Made by a program: the position numbers and the translations under genes. From positions 1-33,295 of the forward strand of contig JAJDWE010000026.1 of the NCBI GenBank assembly GCA_022825725.1: DNA of 33,295 bases, in the 5' to 3' direction. Numbering within the stretch: position 1 is the stretch's first letter; each line of letters starts with the position of its first letter. Source of the DNA: Gemmatimonadota bacterium (GTDB lineage Bacteria > Gemmatimonadota > Gemmatimonadetes > Palauibacterales > Palauibacteraceae). Shown here piece by piece: positions 14,938 through 23,389 of this stretch. Below the pieces are notes generated by a model. It was not told where the DNA came from, ran no database searches, and was given only the letters and a program-made list of their open reading frames with translations.

Positions 14938-16458
14938 ATGAGCCGCATGCCTGCAATCGCCAAGCCAGCGCCGACACGACCGCCGGCGGGGGTCAAGCCC
15001 CCGGAGGAACTTGCCGTCGTGCATCTCGTCGCCGAGTACTGGCCGTACGCCCGCACCGGCGGTCTCGCGGAGGCGGTGCGCGGCATCGCCACCTTCCAGG
15101 CCGCCCAGGGGACCCCCGTCACGGTGTTCATGCCGCTCTACCGGCCGGTGCGTGAGGCCTTCCCCGACCTGGAGCCGATTACGGACAGTTTCCGCGTGCG
15201 CGTGGGACGTCGGGTCGAGGAGGTCCGGATTCTCCAGCATCCCGGCCCGCGCCGGAACCCGCGCGTGCTCTTCGTCGATCACCCCGGGTACTTCGACCGG
15301 GACGGGATCTATGGGGAGGGCGGGGCGGACTACGCGGACAACCCGCTGCGCTTCGCACTTTACAACCTCGCGGCGCTCCAGATTCTGCCGGAGCTCGCCA
15401 ACGTGCCCGTCGTCGTGCACGCGCACGACTGGCATGCGGCCCTCGCTCCCGTCTTCCTGCGCACGCGGTTCGCGGGACGCGAGGCGCACGACCGCATGGC
15501 GGCCGTCCTCTCCATTCACAACGCCGGCTACCAGGGACTTCAGGGCCCCGGCGTGCTCGGAGAGATCGGGCTTCCGCGCGAACTGTTCCACTGGCGGCTC
15601 ATGGAGTTCCACGGCCACCTGAACCTCCTCAAGGGGGGCCTCGTGTTCGCGGACTACGCGACGACCGTGAGTCCCACGCACGCACACGAACTTCGCACGG
15701 CCACCGGCGGCTTCGGTCTTCACGGCTCGTTCATCGAGATGGGCGACCGCTTCCTCGGAATCCTGAACGGAGTCGACCTGGAGGTCTGGGATCCCGAGAC
15801 GGACGAGGAGATCGCCGCGACATTCTCGAGCGCGGACCTGGCCGGGAAAGCGGTGTGCAAGCGGGCGCTGCAGCGGGAATACTCCCTGGCCGAGGCGCCG
15901 CGCGAACCGTTGTACGGGATGACCGCGCGGCTCGTCGGGCAGAAGGGGCTCGACCTCCTCATCGACGGCGGGCCGCTGGAGCGGGCCGAAGGGCAGTTCA
16001 TCTTCCTCGGCCAGGGCGAGGAGCGGTACGAAACGGCGCTGCGCGAGTTGGCCGCGCGGCATCCCGACCGGATCGCGGTGGACACCGGGTTCACCGAACC
16101 CAAGGAGCACCGGCTCCTGGCGGGAATCGACCTCCTCCTGATGCCGTCGCTGTACGAACCGTGCGGTCTCACGCAGATGCGGGCGCAGCTTTACGGCGTG
16201 CTGCCGGTCGCCCGGCGCGTCGGGGGCCTGGCCGACACCATCGAAGACCAGGTTACGGGCTTCCTGTTCGACGGATATACATCGGAGGATCTCGAGGTCG
16301 CGCTCGGGCGGGCCGCCACGCTCTACGCGGGGGGGCCGGAGGCGTGGAACGAGCACGTGGTCCAGGCGATGACGCGCGACTTCGGCTGGGCGAGCAGCGC
16401 GGACCGCTACCTGGACGTTTACCGGCGGGCGCTCGCCGCGCACGCTCCGGGCGACTGA
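14938..16458 (+). CDS. glgA: Glycogen synthase (GT5)
   Basis: 506 residues, cytoplasmic. It extends alpha-1,4-glucan using ADP- or UDP-glucose. The N-terminal GT5 domain has HLVAEYWPYARTGGLAEAV (29-47), VVHAHDWHAAL (159-169), SIHNAGYQG (192-200) and NGVDLEVWDPETD (277-289). The C-terminal domain has TARLVGQKGLDLL (329-341) and SLYEPCGLTQMRAQLYG (404-420), with the catalytic-loop Glu at about 407. The usual KTGGL loop is RTGGL here; that Lys contacts the sugar nucleotide in the E. coli enzyme. The ATG at 14938 has only a weak upstream site; a second ATG at 14947 is possible. Two GH57 genes follow in the same direction. No glgC is in the window. Confidence 0.93.
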   Translation: MSRMPAIAKPAPTRPPAGVKPPEELAVVHLVAEYWPYARTGGLAEAVRGIATFQAAQGTPVTVFMPLYRPVREAFPDLEPITDSFRVRVGRRVEEVRILQHPGPRRNPRVLFVDHPGYFDRDGIYGEGGADYADNPLRFALYNLAALQILPELANVPVVVHAHDWHAALAPVFLRTRFAGREAHDRMAAVLSIHNAGYQGLQGPGVLGEIGLPRELFHWRLMEFHGHLNLLKGGLVFADYATTVSPTHAHELRTATGGFGLHGSFIEMGDRFLGILNGVDLEVWDPETDEEIAATFSSADLAGKAVCKRALQREYSLAEAPREPLYGMTARLVGQKGLDLLIDGGPLERAEGQFIFLGQGEERYETALRELAARHPDRIAVDTGFTEPKEHRLLAGIDLLLMPSLYEPCGLTQMRAQLYGVLPVARRVGGLADTIEDQVTGFLFDGYTSEDLEVALGRAATLYAGGPEAWNEHVVQAMTRDFGWASSADRYLDVYRRALAAHAPGD

Positions 16459-16472
16459 ACCCCTCCTCGGCC

Positions 16473-17885
16473 GTGGGTCGCGCCACGGTTGTCCTCCACG
16501 GCCATTTCTACCAGCCGCCGCGGGAGGACCCGTGGACGGACCGGGTCCGTCGCGAGCCGAGCGCGGCCCCGTTCGACAACTGGAACGAACGAATCGCGTC
16601 GGAATGCTACGAACCTCTGGCGCGGGCGGGGACGTTCGACTGGCTGAGCTTCGACCTCGGCCCGACGCTCGCGCGCTGGCTCGAGGGGGAGCGCCCGGAC
16701 ATCCACGAGCGCTTCGTCGGCGGAGACCGCGCGAGCCGTGACCGGCTGGGACACGGCAACGCGGTCGCGCAGCCTTACCACCACATCATCCTCCCGCTCG
16801 CCTCCCGCCGCGAGAAGGAGACGGAGGTGCGCTGGGGTCTCAGAGACTTCGAGCGACGCTTCGGGCGGAGCGCCGAGGGCATGTGGCTCCCGGAGACGGC
16901 CGTCGACATGGCCACGCTCGAGGTGCTGGCGGCGGAGGGCGTGGCCTTCACGATCCTGGCCCCGCACCAGGTCGCGGACCTCCCGGACGGGGGCATCGGG
17001 CGGGTCCGCCTCGGTGGGAGCCGGGAGATCGCGGTCTTCATCTACGACGGCGAACTCTCGCACGGCGTGGCGTTCGGAGCCCTGCTCGACGGCCGCGACG
17101 CGTGGTTCGAGGCGCTGCGGTCGGCCGCGGGCCGCGGGGCCCGCCTCGTGGCGCTGGCGACGGATGGCGAGACGTTCGGACACCACCACGGGGGCGCCGA
17201 CCGCGCACTCATGCAGGTGATCTCCCGCGCCCGCCGGAGCGGCGACGTGAAGATCGGGAATTTCGCCTCGGCGCTCGCGGCCGCCAGCGACGTGCCCTTC
17301 GTGACTCTGGAGGAGCCCACTTCCTGGAGCTGCGCACACGGCGTGGAGCGCTGGCGTTCGGCGTGCGGGTGCCGGATGGCGCCTCACGTGGATTCACAGC
17401 AGCACTGGCGGAGGCCGCTTCGTGAGGCGTTCGAGACGCTCGCCGCCGGCCTGGACGAGGCCTTCGCGATCCTCGCGCCGGGCCGGTTGTCGGAACCCCG
17501 GCAGGCGCTGGCCGCCCTGGGAGGCGCCCTCGGCGACCCCTCGGGGCTGGAGGATTTTGCAGCCCGGGTCGCCAGCGAAGACTGCCGGGACGACGTGCTG
17601 TCCCTCCTCGAACTCGCCCGCGACCGGGCGGCGATGTTCACCTCGTGCGCCTGGTTCTTCGACGATGTGGCGGGGATCGAGGCCACGCAGGTGCTCGGCT
17701 ACGCCGCGCACGCCATCGACGGTCTGCGCCGGCTCTCACCGGAGCGCGCGGAGGCGCTGGAGGCCGCCTTCATCGCGGGCCTCGCGAAGGCGCCGGCCAA
17801 CGACGCCGATCCCGGGAACGCAGCGGTCGCGTACGAGCGTGCGTTCAAATCGGGCGCCGGCGTCCGCATCCCGGCGGACGCGTGA
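16473..17885 (+). CDS. GH57 family glycoside hydrolase/transferase with DUF3536-like C-terminus
   Basis: 470 residues from a GTG 14 bases after the glgA stop. GH57 members hydrolyse or transfer alpha-glucans by a retaining mechanism. HGHFYQPPREDP (9-20) is the conserved first motif, GHGNAVAQPYHHIILPL (93-109) the second. GMWLPETAVD (136-145) carries the likely nucleophile Glu 141, and LATDGETFGHHH (228-239) the likely acid Asp 231. The rest resembles the DUF3536 region of COG1449 proteins, including the AMFTSCAWFFDDVAGIE stretch at 387-403. It is shorter than many proteins of this group. It ends as GTGA, overlapping the next GH57 gene, so the pair is translationally coupled. Exact activity (amylase, branching or debranching) is not certain. 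Confidence 0.88.
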   Translation: MGRATVVLHGHFYQPPREDPWTDRVRREPSAAPFDNWNERIASECYEPLARAGTFDWLSFDLGPTLARWLEGERPDIHERFVGGDRASRDRLGHGNAVAQPYHHIILPLASRREKETEVRWGLRDFERRFGRSAEGMWLPETAVDMATLEVLAAEGVAFTILAPHQVADLPDGGIGRVRLGGSREIAVFIYDGELSHGVAFGALLDGRDAWFEALRSAAGRGARLVALATDGETFGHHHGGADRALMQVISRARRSGDVKIGNFASALAAASDVPFVTLEEPTSWSCAHGVERWRSACGCRMAPHVDSQQHWRRPLREAFETLAAGLDEAFAILAPGRLSEPRQALAALGGALGDPSGLEDFAARVASEDCRDDVLSLLELARDRAAMFTSCAWFFDDVAGIEATQVLGYAAHAIDGLRRLSPERAEALEAAFIAGLAKAPANDADPGNAAVAYERAFKSGAGVRIPADA

Positions 17886-19873
17886 GCCGGGGCCCGCTCC
17901 GTTTTTCGTTCGCGATTCACCTCCACCAGCCGGTGGGGAACTTCGACCATGTGTTCGAGGATCACCTGACGGGGGTGTACCGACCCCTCCTCGACGCGCT
18001 CCACGCACACGGCGCATACCCGATCTCGCTGCACGTCTCGGGCCCCCTCCTCGACTGGATCGAGCGCCACGCGCCCGACTTCCTCGACGATCTCGGGGCA
18101 CGGGCGGCGCACGGCCACATCGAGTTCCTCGCCTCCGGGCGCTACGAGCCCATCCTCGCGGCGCTCCCGGCGGCGGACCGAGTGGAGCAGGTCGAATGGA
18201 TGCGGACCGATCTCCGCAGCCGGTTCGGCGTCGAGGCCACCGGCCTCTGGCTCACGGAACGCGTCTGGGAACCCGACCTCGCCGCCGATCTGGCGCGCGC
18301 GGGCATCGAACACACGCTTCTCGATGACCGTCACTTCCTCGCCTGCGGACTCGAGCGCGAGGAGCTGGACGGCGTCTTCACGACGGAGAGCGGCGGCGAG
18401 CGGATCCGCCTCCTTCCAATCGACGAACGGCTTCGGTACCTGATCCCGTTCCGGCCCGCGAACGAGATCGTGGAGTTCTTCGCCGACGAGCGTCGGGCAG
18501 GTCGCGGTCAACTCGTGCTCGGCGACGACGGCGAGAAATTCGGCGGCTGGCCGGACACCCGCGAGTGGGTGTACGGCGGGTGGCTGGACGCGTTCCTCGA
18601 TGCGCTGAACGCGGGACGCGAGCGGGGTGAGCTGGAGTTGGTCACGACCCGCGAGGCGGCCTCCGGCCCGAGCCGCGGGCTCGTCTATCCCGCGACAGGC
18701 GCCTACCGCGAGATGGAGGAATGGACGCTCCCCCGACCCGCCGCGCGGCGCCTGGCGCGGCTTGTCGTCACGACGCCCGACCGGGAAGGCGACGATCCGC
18801 TGATCCGCGGCGGACACTGGAAGGGTTTCCTGCGTCGATACCCCGAGTCGAACCGCATGCACAAGACGGCGCTCCGACTCTCCGGGATATGCCGGGACCA
18901 CGGCGACCCCGCCGCGGCCCGCCGCGCCATCGCGCGGGCGCAATGCAACGACGCGTATTGGCACGGGGTCTTCGGCGGAGTCTACCTTCCACACCTGCGC
19001 CGGGCGATCTGGCGCGAACTCGCCGCGGCCGAGGAGCGGCTGCGCGAGGGCGAATGCATCGCGTTCGAGATGCTCGACTTCGACCTGGACGGCCATGACG
19101 AGATCTGGATTCATTCGGCCCGGAGTTCCGTCGTGATCAGCCCCGCACGCGGGGGCGCGGCCGAGATACTCACGGTCTTCCGGGACGGCGTGAACTATGT
19201 CGACGTCCTCTCCCGCCGCCTCGAGGCCTACCACCGGCCCCCCCCGGAATCCGGCGCGACGGATGAGCGAGACGGAAGCCTGCCCCCCGGGACGGGAACC
19301 CGGACCGATGGCATCGCCTCGGTCCACGACCGGGAGTCCGAAGCCCGGGCCGCACCCGCACCGGACGGCGCCCCTCCGGCCTTGCTGCAGGAGATCGCCC
19401 TCGAACCGCCCGACGGCCCGGGAATACGGGAACGGTCCATCGTCGTGGATTGGCGGCCGCACCCGTTCCGGCTCGCCCGGGTACCGGATCTCGAGTCTGA
19501 CTCCGCGTCCGGCCGGATCCGTCTCCACCTCGAGTCCGAACCGGGTCTCCCCCGCCTCGAGAAGACGCTCGACGTTCACGGCGACGGGAGGATCGAAGCG
19601 ACGTTGGACTGGAGCGCGGCCGACCTCCCCGCGGACAGCCGGATCGTCACGCGGCTGCCGCTTGCGCACCCCATGAGGATCGAGGCCAGGGCGTCCGGGG
19701 CCGCACCGCGGGAGTCGCGCACGCGGATCATCACGCTGGCCAGGTCCGAACGGGGCTTCGAGGAGATCGACCAGGGGGAACTCGTCGAACTCGCGTGGCC
19801 GGCGGAGGTCCGGCGGGCGCATGTCAGCCTGGCGCCGGACGTCGGCCCCGGTAGGGCCGGAGGTCCGGAATGA
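17882..19873 (+). CDS. GH57 4-alpha-glucanotransferase-type enzyme (DUF1925/DUF1926)
   Basis: 663 residues, almost the same as the 659-residue Thermococcus litoralis 4-alpha-glucanotransferase. SFAIHLHQPVGNF (9-21) is the GH57 opening motif, LWLTERVWEPDLA (122-134) holds the expected nucleophile Glu 126, and LGDDGEKFGGWP (213-224) the expected acid near Asp 215. GGHWKGFLRRYPESNRMHK (310-328) and QCNDAYWHGVFGGVYLPHLR (354-373) are strong family marks. The C-terminal beta domain is interrupted at about 452-500 by a Pro/Glu/Asp-rich linker. The start is a GTG overlapping the previous stop. It likely remodels maltodextrins from glycogen breakdown and feeds the phosphorylase. Confidence 0.92.
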   Translation: MSRGPLRFSFAIHLHQPVGNFDHVFEDHLTGVYRPLLDALHAHGAYPISLHVSGPLLDWIERHAPDFLDDLGARAAHGHIEFLASGRYEPILAALPAADRVEQVEWMRTDLRSRFGVEATGLWLTERVWEPDLAADLARAGIEHTLLDDRHFLACGLEREELDGVFTTESGGERIRLLPIDERLRYLIPFRPANEIVEFFADERRAGRGQLVLGDDGEKFGGWPDTREWVYGGWLDAFLDALNAGRERGELELVTTREAASGPSRGLVYPATGAYREMEEWTLPRPAARRLARLVVTTPDREGDDPLIRGGHWKGFLRRYPESNRMHKTALRLSGICRDHGDPAAARRAIARAQCNDAYWHGVFGGVYLPHLRRAIWRELAAAEERLREGECIAFEMLDFDLDGHDEIWIHSARSSVVISPARGGAAEILTVFRDGVNYVDVLSRRLEAYHRPPPESGATDERDGSLPPGTGTRTDGIASVHDRESEARAAPAPDGAPPALLQEIALEPPDGPGIRERSIVVDWRPHPFRLARVPDLESDSASGRIRLHLESEPGLPRLEKTLDVHGDGRIEATLDWSAADLPADSRIVTRLPLAHPMRIEARASGAAPRESRTRIITLARSERGFEEIDQGELVELAWPAEVRRAHVSLAPDVGPGRAGGPE

Positions 19874-21255
19874 ACCGGGGGCGACGGCGCGATCCGCGGC
19901 GGTTCCTCCTCCTGGCGGTCGTGGCCGCCGCCTGCGGGGAAGCCGAGACCGTCGCGCCCGCCGAGACGGGACCGGCGTCCATCGTCGTCCTTGCGGGCGC
20001 GGATCAGCGCGGAGTTCCCGCGCGCGCCCCCGCCGAAGCCATCACCGTTCGGGTTCTCGACGCCGAGGGACGTCCGGTCGGCGGCAGCACCGTCACCTTC
20101 CAGACGGAGCCCGGCCACGGAAGCGCGGATCCGGCTTCGACCGTCGCGGACGCCGGCGGCGAAGCGGCGACGACATGGACGCTCGGGGCCACTCCGGGCC
20201 CCCAGCGCCTCTCGGTTTCGGCCGGTCGGGCCAGCGCCACGGTTCGCGCCGAGGCGATCGATCTCGATGCCGAACTCGACGCACTGTTCGCTCCCCCGTC
20301 GGCGGCGGAGATCGAAGCCGTGCGAGACGACTGGGCACAACGTGATGTTTCGGCCGCCGAGGTCGTGGTCGAACTGACCGAGGAGCTGGCGTTCGGCGAG
20401 TCGACCGCTACGCTGCGGATCGTCTCCCACGTCGTGGCGGGCGCCCGCCACTTCGGCGCCATCATCGTGCCGGACGGCGCGGCCCCCGAGACGCTGCCGC
20501 TCCTGATGTACTCGCACGGCGGCGACGGCGGGGTGTCGGTCGACGACATCGAGATCGTGGTGCTGGCCCTCGGGGAGCTGAGCCGTCGCTTCGTCTACGT
20601 GATCCCTTCGTTCCGCAGCGAGCCGCTCCGATACGAGGACCGGAGATGGGTGTCGGAGGGTCCCTCGGGTCACTGGGACTACGACGTCGACGACGCGCTG
20701 GCGCTCGCGAATGTCGCGTTCGAGACGACGCCGGAAGCCCGGCCCGACGCCATTCACATTATCGGCGGCAGTCGGGGGGCCGGCGTCGCCCTGCTCGCGG
20801 GAGCGCGCGACGAGCGGGTGGAGCGCATCGTGGCGTTCTTCGGGCCGACGGACTTCTTCGATGACTGGATCAGGGTGATTGCCTGGAAGACCGCGCTCGA
20901 CGGCCCCTGGGAGCTGCCCGGGCTCATCCACCTCGATTCCACCGTCGTGCAGCCGCTCGTCCGGGGCACGCTCTCCTCCTCCGAGGCGCGTCTCGAACTC
21001 GTTCGCCGGTCTTCCGTCCTCTTCGCCGCGGATCTTCCCGCCCTCCAGGTGCATCACGGCACGGCGGACTTCGTCGTGCCCGTGAGCCAGGCGGAGTCGC
21101 TGATGCGAACGATGGCGGCTCTCGGCCGCACGCCTCCCGACTTCGAGGCGTTCATCTACGAGGGAGGCGGGCACGATTTTCTCGCCCTGCCCGGAGCCAT
21201 CCCCCGGGCGGTCGAGTTCATGTCGGAGGCACTGCAGCCGAAAGGAAACCCGTAA
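19870..21255 (+). CDS. Lipoprotein with Big-1 Ig-like domain fused to an alpha/beta hydrolase
   Basis: 461 residues. A basic, hydrophobic leader ends in a lipobox (VAAAC, Cys 22), so it should be a lipid-anchored envelope protein. Residues about 35-125 form an invasin-type Big-1 domain, with TVRVLDAEGRPVGGSTVTF and a TVADAGGEAATTW segment. Residues 150-455 form a serine hydrolase of prolyl-oligopeptidase or acetyl-esterase type, with SHGGDGG (215-221), nucleophile Ser 301 in GGSRGAG, and likely Asp 400 (GTADFVVP) and His 435 (GGGHDFLAL). The ATG overlaps the GH57 stop as ATGA, so an extracytoplasmic hydrolase is coupled to a cytoplasmic glycogen gene. Substrate unknown. Confidence 0.85.
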   Translation: MNRGRRRDPRRFLLLAVVAAACGEAETVAPAETGPASIVVLAGADQRGVPARAPAEAITVRVLDAEGRPVGGSTVTFQTEPGHGSADPASTVADAGGEAATTWTLGATPGPQRLSVSAGRASATVRAEAIDLDAELDALFAPPSAAEIEAVRDDWAQRDVSAAEVVVELTEELAFGESTATLRIVSHVVAGARHFGAIIVPDGAAPETLPLLMYSHGGDGGVSVDDIEIVVLALGELSRRFVYVIPSFRSEPLRYEDRRWVSEGPSGHWDYDVDDALALANVAFETTPEARPDAIHIIGGSRGAGVALLAGARDERVERIVAFFGPTDFFDDWIRVIAWKTALDGPWELPGLIHLDSTVVQPLVRGTLSSSEARLELVRRSSVLFAADLPALQVHHGTADFVVPVSQAESLMRTMAALGRTPPDFEAFIYEGGGHDFLALPGAIPRAVEFMSEALQPKGNP

Positions 21256-21257
21256 GG

Positions 21258-21755
21258 ATGAGAACCCGGATCGCCCAAACCATCGAGATCTTCGAAGCCG
21301 CGCGCAAACCTCTGTTCACCGTGCTCGAGGGGATCTCGCGCGAGGATCTCGACTGGCAGCCCGCGGAGGGGATGCGCGGGATCGGGAAGATCTGCCGCCA
21401 CATGTACCGCGTGGACGTCTGGTTCCTGAAACAACTCGGCATCACGCCCGTGATCGAAGGAGATGGTCCGGGTCCGGCCGCGGAGATCGCGGCGCGCATG
21501 AAAACGATTCAGGATCAGATCGTATCCGAGGTGGACGCGTGCGAGAGCGACGCGGACCTCGTCGCCGAGCGTACATCTCCGGATGGAAAGATGACCCTCA
21601 GGCTGGGGGCCACCGTCATCCATATCGCCCAGCACTATCTCTACCACCTGGCGCAGATCACGTACCTGCGCCGCATCCGCGACCGGGGGTGGTCCGCGCC
21701 GCTGGACGAGTGGGAGACCGCCACCCACATCATCGAGGACCGGATTCTGGAGTAG
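21258..21755 (+). CDS. DinB-like four-helix protein
   Basis: 165 residues with a preceding AAAGGA site and a 2-base gap after the lipoprotein stop. The predicted four-helix bundle has histidines at about 48 (ICRHMYRVD), 126 and 130 (HIAQHYLYHLAQITYLRR), the metal-binding triad arrangement of the DinB/YfiT superfamily. Members include thiol transferases dependent on bacillithiol or mycothiol, and damage-inducible proteins of unknown function. No membrane segment or signal is seen. It likely shares a transcript with the lipoprotein hydrolase. The biochemical role cannot be told from the sequence. Confidence 0.85.
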   Translation: MRTRIAQTIEIFEAARKPLFTVLEGISREDLDWQPAEGMRGIGKICRHMYRVDVWFLKQLGITPVIEGDGPGPAAEIAARMKTIQDQIVSEVDACESDADLVAERTSPDGKMTLRLGATVIHIAQHYLYHLAQITYLRRIRDRGWSAPLDEWETATHIIEDRILE

Positions 21756-21794
21756 CCGGGACCCGATCCACCGACCCCGAACGGGGAGGCCGGG

Positions 21795-22700
21795 ATGTCC
21801 GTCATACCACAGAGACCCCTTGGGTTCGGCGAGATACTGGACGGCGCCATCCAGTTCTACCGACGCGACTTCGGGCTCTACTTCCTCATCGCCCTCGTGG
21901 GCGCCCTCCCGGGGTACGCCATGCTGCTCGCCCTCGGGACACCCGGTACGGGCCTCGACCCTTCGGGCGCGCCGGCGGTCGGCGAACTCGGATTCGACAT
22001 GGCGATCCTGTTCCCGGCGGCGGCCCTCTCGTGGGTGGGGACGCTCGCGGTCGCCGTCGCCATGGCCGCCCGTCTGGAGGGGCGTTCGGCTTCGCTGGAG
22101 AGCGCGTACCGCGGAGCGCTCCGCCCCTTCCCGAGCGCGGCCGGTGGGCACCTGCTCGCCCTGCTGATCGCGGTCATCGCGGGCCTGGTCATCATGGTCC
22201 CGGTCATGGTCGCCGGTGCCGCCGCGGTCGCGACCCTCGACAGTTTCATCGCAGGGATGACCGTCTTCGGGCTCACGGGCCTCCTGGCCGCGCTCGTCGT
22301 ACTGGCGATCTGGTTCCGTACCTCGTTCGCGGTCTTTCCGGCCGTGCTCCTGGAGGGGCGAACCGCCGCGGAGGCCGTGCGCCGCTCGCTCAAGCTCGGA
22401 AAGGGGGCCTGGCTACGGATCCTCGGGGTCATGCTCGTCGCCACCATCATCCGCGACGGTCCCTCCTTCGGCATCTTCGCGCTCTTCGGAGGGTTCGAGA
22501 TGTTCACGTCGCCCACGACGGCGGGCACGCTGAGTCCCGGTCTTCAGGCCGTACAGGAAACCCTGGACCTGCTGATCGGATCGTTCACCAAACCTTTCCT
22601 CGTGGCGACGGTGTTCCTCCTCTACCACGATCGACGGGTGCGTCTGGAAGCCGCTGATCTGGAGACCGCCGCGGCGGCGATGGCCACGAGCGAAGGGTGA
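21795..22700 (+). CDS. Polytopic membrane protein of unknown function, first gene of the MoxR/DUF58 cluster
   Basis: 301 residues with about six hydrophobic segments, preceded by a good GGAGG site. The N-terminus (PLGFGEILDGAIQFYRRDFGLYF) and the later AVRRSLKLGKGAWLRIL motif match a widespread family of integral membrane proteins that resembles the membrane domain of some glycerophosphodiester phosphodiesterases. No catalytic domain is attached. The stop overlaps the GTG of the next gene as GTGA, tying it to the DUF4129-DUF4350-MoxR-DUF58 genes. It may be a membrane component of that system (inference). Confidence 0.75.
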   Translation: MSVIPQRPLGFGEILDGAIQFYRRDFGLYFLIALVGALPGYAMLLALGTPGTGLDPSGAPAVGELGFDMAILFPAAALSWVGTLAVAVAMAARLEGRSASLESAYRGALRPFPSAAGGHLLALLIAVIAGLVIMVPVMVAGAAAVATLDSFIAGMTVFGLTGLLAALVVLAIWFRTSFAVFPAVLLEGRTAAEAVRRSLKLGKGAWLRILGVMLVATIIRDGPSFGIFALFGGFEMFTSPTTAGTLSPGLQAVQETLDLLIGSFTKPFLVATVFLLYHDRRVRLEAADLETAAAAMATSEG

Positions 22701-23389
22701 CTCGACTCGCCGATCCTGCGGCCTTCCCGGCCGGGCAGGAGCCGTTGCCCGCCGCCAAACCCCTTCCTTCGCCGGACGAGATGTCCGATGCGTTGCGGGA
22801 GATCCTCGCCGGCTCGGAGTTCGTCTCCGCTCCCCTTCCGGCGCGACGGCGGATCTTCGAATGGATCACCAACACGCTCTCCGACGCGTGGGATTGGCTG
22901 CGTCGATTCCTGTTCGAGGAGGGAGGCGGGGTCATGGAGGTGATGGCCGTCCTCGTGGTCCTGGCCGCCCTCGTCGCGCTGGGGGCGGTGGCCCTGCGTC
23001 ACGGGCCGCAGTGGGTGCACAGGGTGCGGCGGACGGGGGACGAGGGACCGGAGCACGACGGCGCGCCCGTCTCGGCGCGCGAGTGGTTCGGCCTTGCGCG
23101 GACGCGCGCCGGCGAAGGGGAGTTCCGACCGGCAGCGAGCGCGCTGTATCAAGGTTTCCTCCTCACTCTCGACAGGAATGGTGCCGTGGCGTTTCATCCG
23201 TCGAAGACGCCCGGCGACTACGCCCTCGAGATGGAAACCGGCGCCGGCCGCAACTTCATCCGTCATTTTCAGGGACTTTCCTTCGGTCAGGAGACCCCTA
23301 CCTCCGCGGGCTATGCGGCCCTGGAGGATCTCGCGCGGGACGCGGGGTGTCCGACACCCGCGTCGAGCGAGGAGGCCGATTCATCGTGA
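22697..23389 (+). CDS. DUF4129 domain membrane protein
   Basis: 230 residues. The first 70 residues are probably outside the membrane, with an [23 protein letters not shown] amphipathic stretch. One membrane segment lies at about 80-101, and a cytoplasmic C-terminal DUF4129 region follows at about 127-215: [33 protein letters not shown], then TPGDYALE. The start GTG overlaps the upstream stop, and its own stop overlaps the following GTG. DUF4129 proteins are regular partners of MoxR ATPases and DUF58 proteins; their molecular role is not established. Confidence 0.8.
   Translation: MTRLADPAAFPAGQEPLPAAKPLPSPDEMSDALREILAGSEFVSAPLPARRRIFEWITNTLSDAWDWLRRFLFEEGGGVMEVMAVLVVLAALVALGAVALRHGPQWVHRVRRTGDEGPEHDGAPVSAREWFGLARTRAGEGEFRPAASALYQGFLLTLDRNGAVAFHPSKTPGDYALEMETGAGRNFIRHFQGLSFGQETPTSAGYAALEDLARDAGCPTPASSEEADSS

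Noticed and set aside
14839-16443. 534-residue minus-strand frame opposite glgA
   Set aside because: Low-complexity Arg/Glu/Val/His translation with no domain; glgA is certain on the plus strand.
17699-19822. 707-residue minus-strand frame opposite the second GH57 gene
   Set aside because: No recognisable motif, composition typical of a codon-position shadow, and the sense strand holds an unmistakable GH57 enzyme.
21756-21794. CCCCGAACGGGG inverted repeat as a terminator
   Set aside because: Only a 4-5 bp stem with a very small loop, no T-run, and it overlaps the GGAGG ribosome binding site of the next gene.
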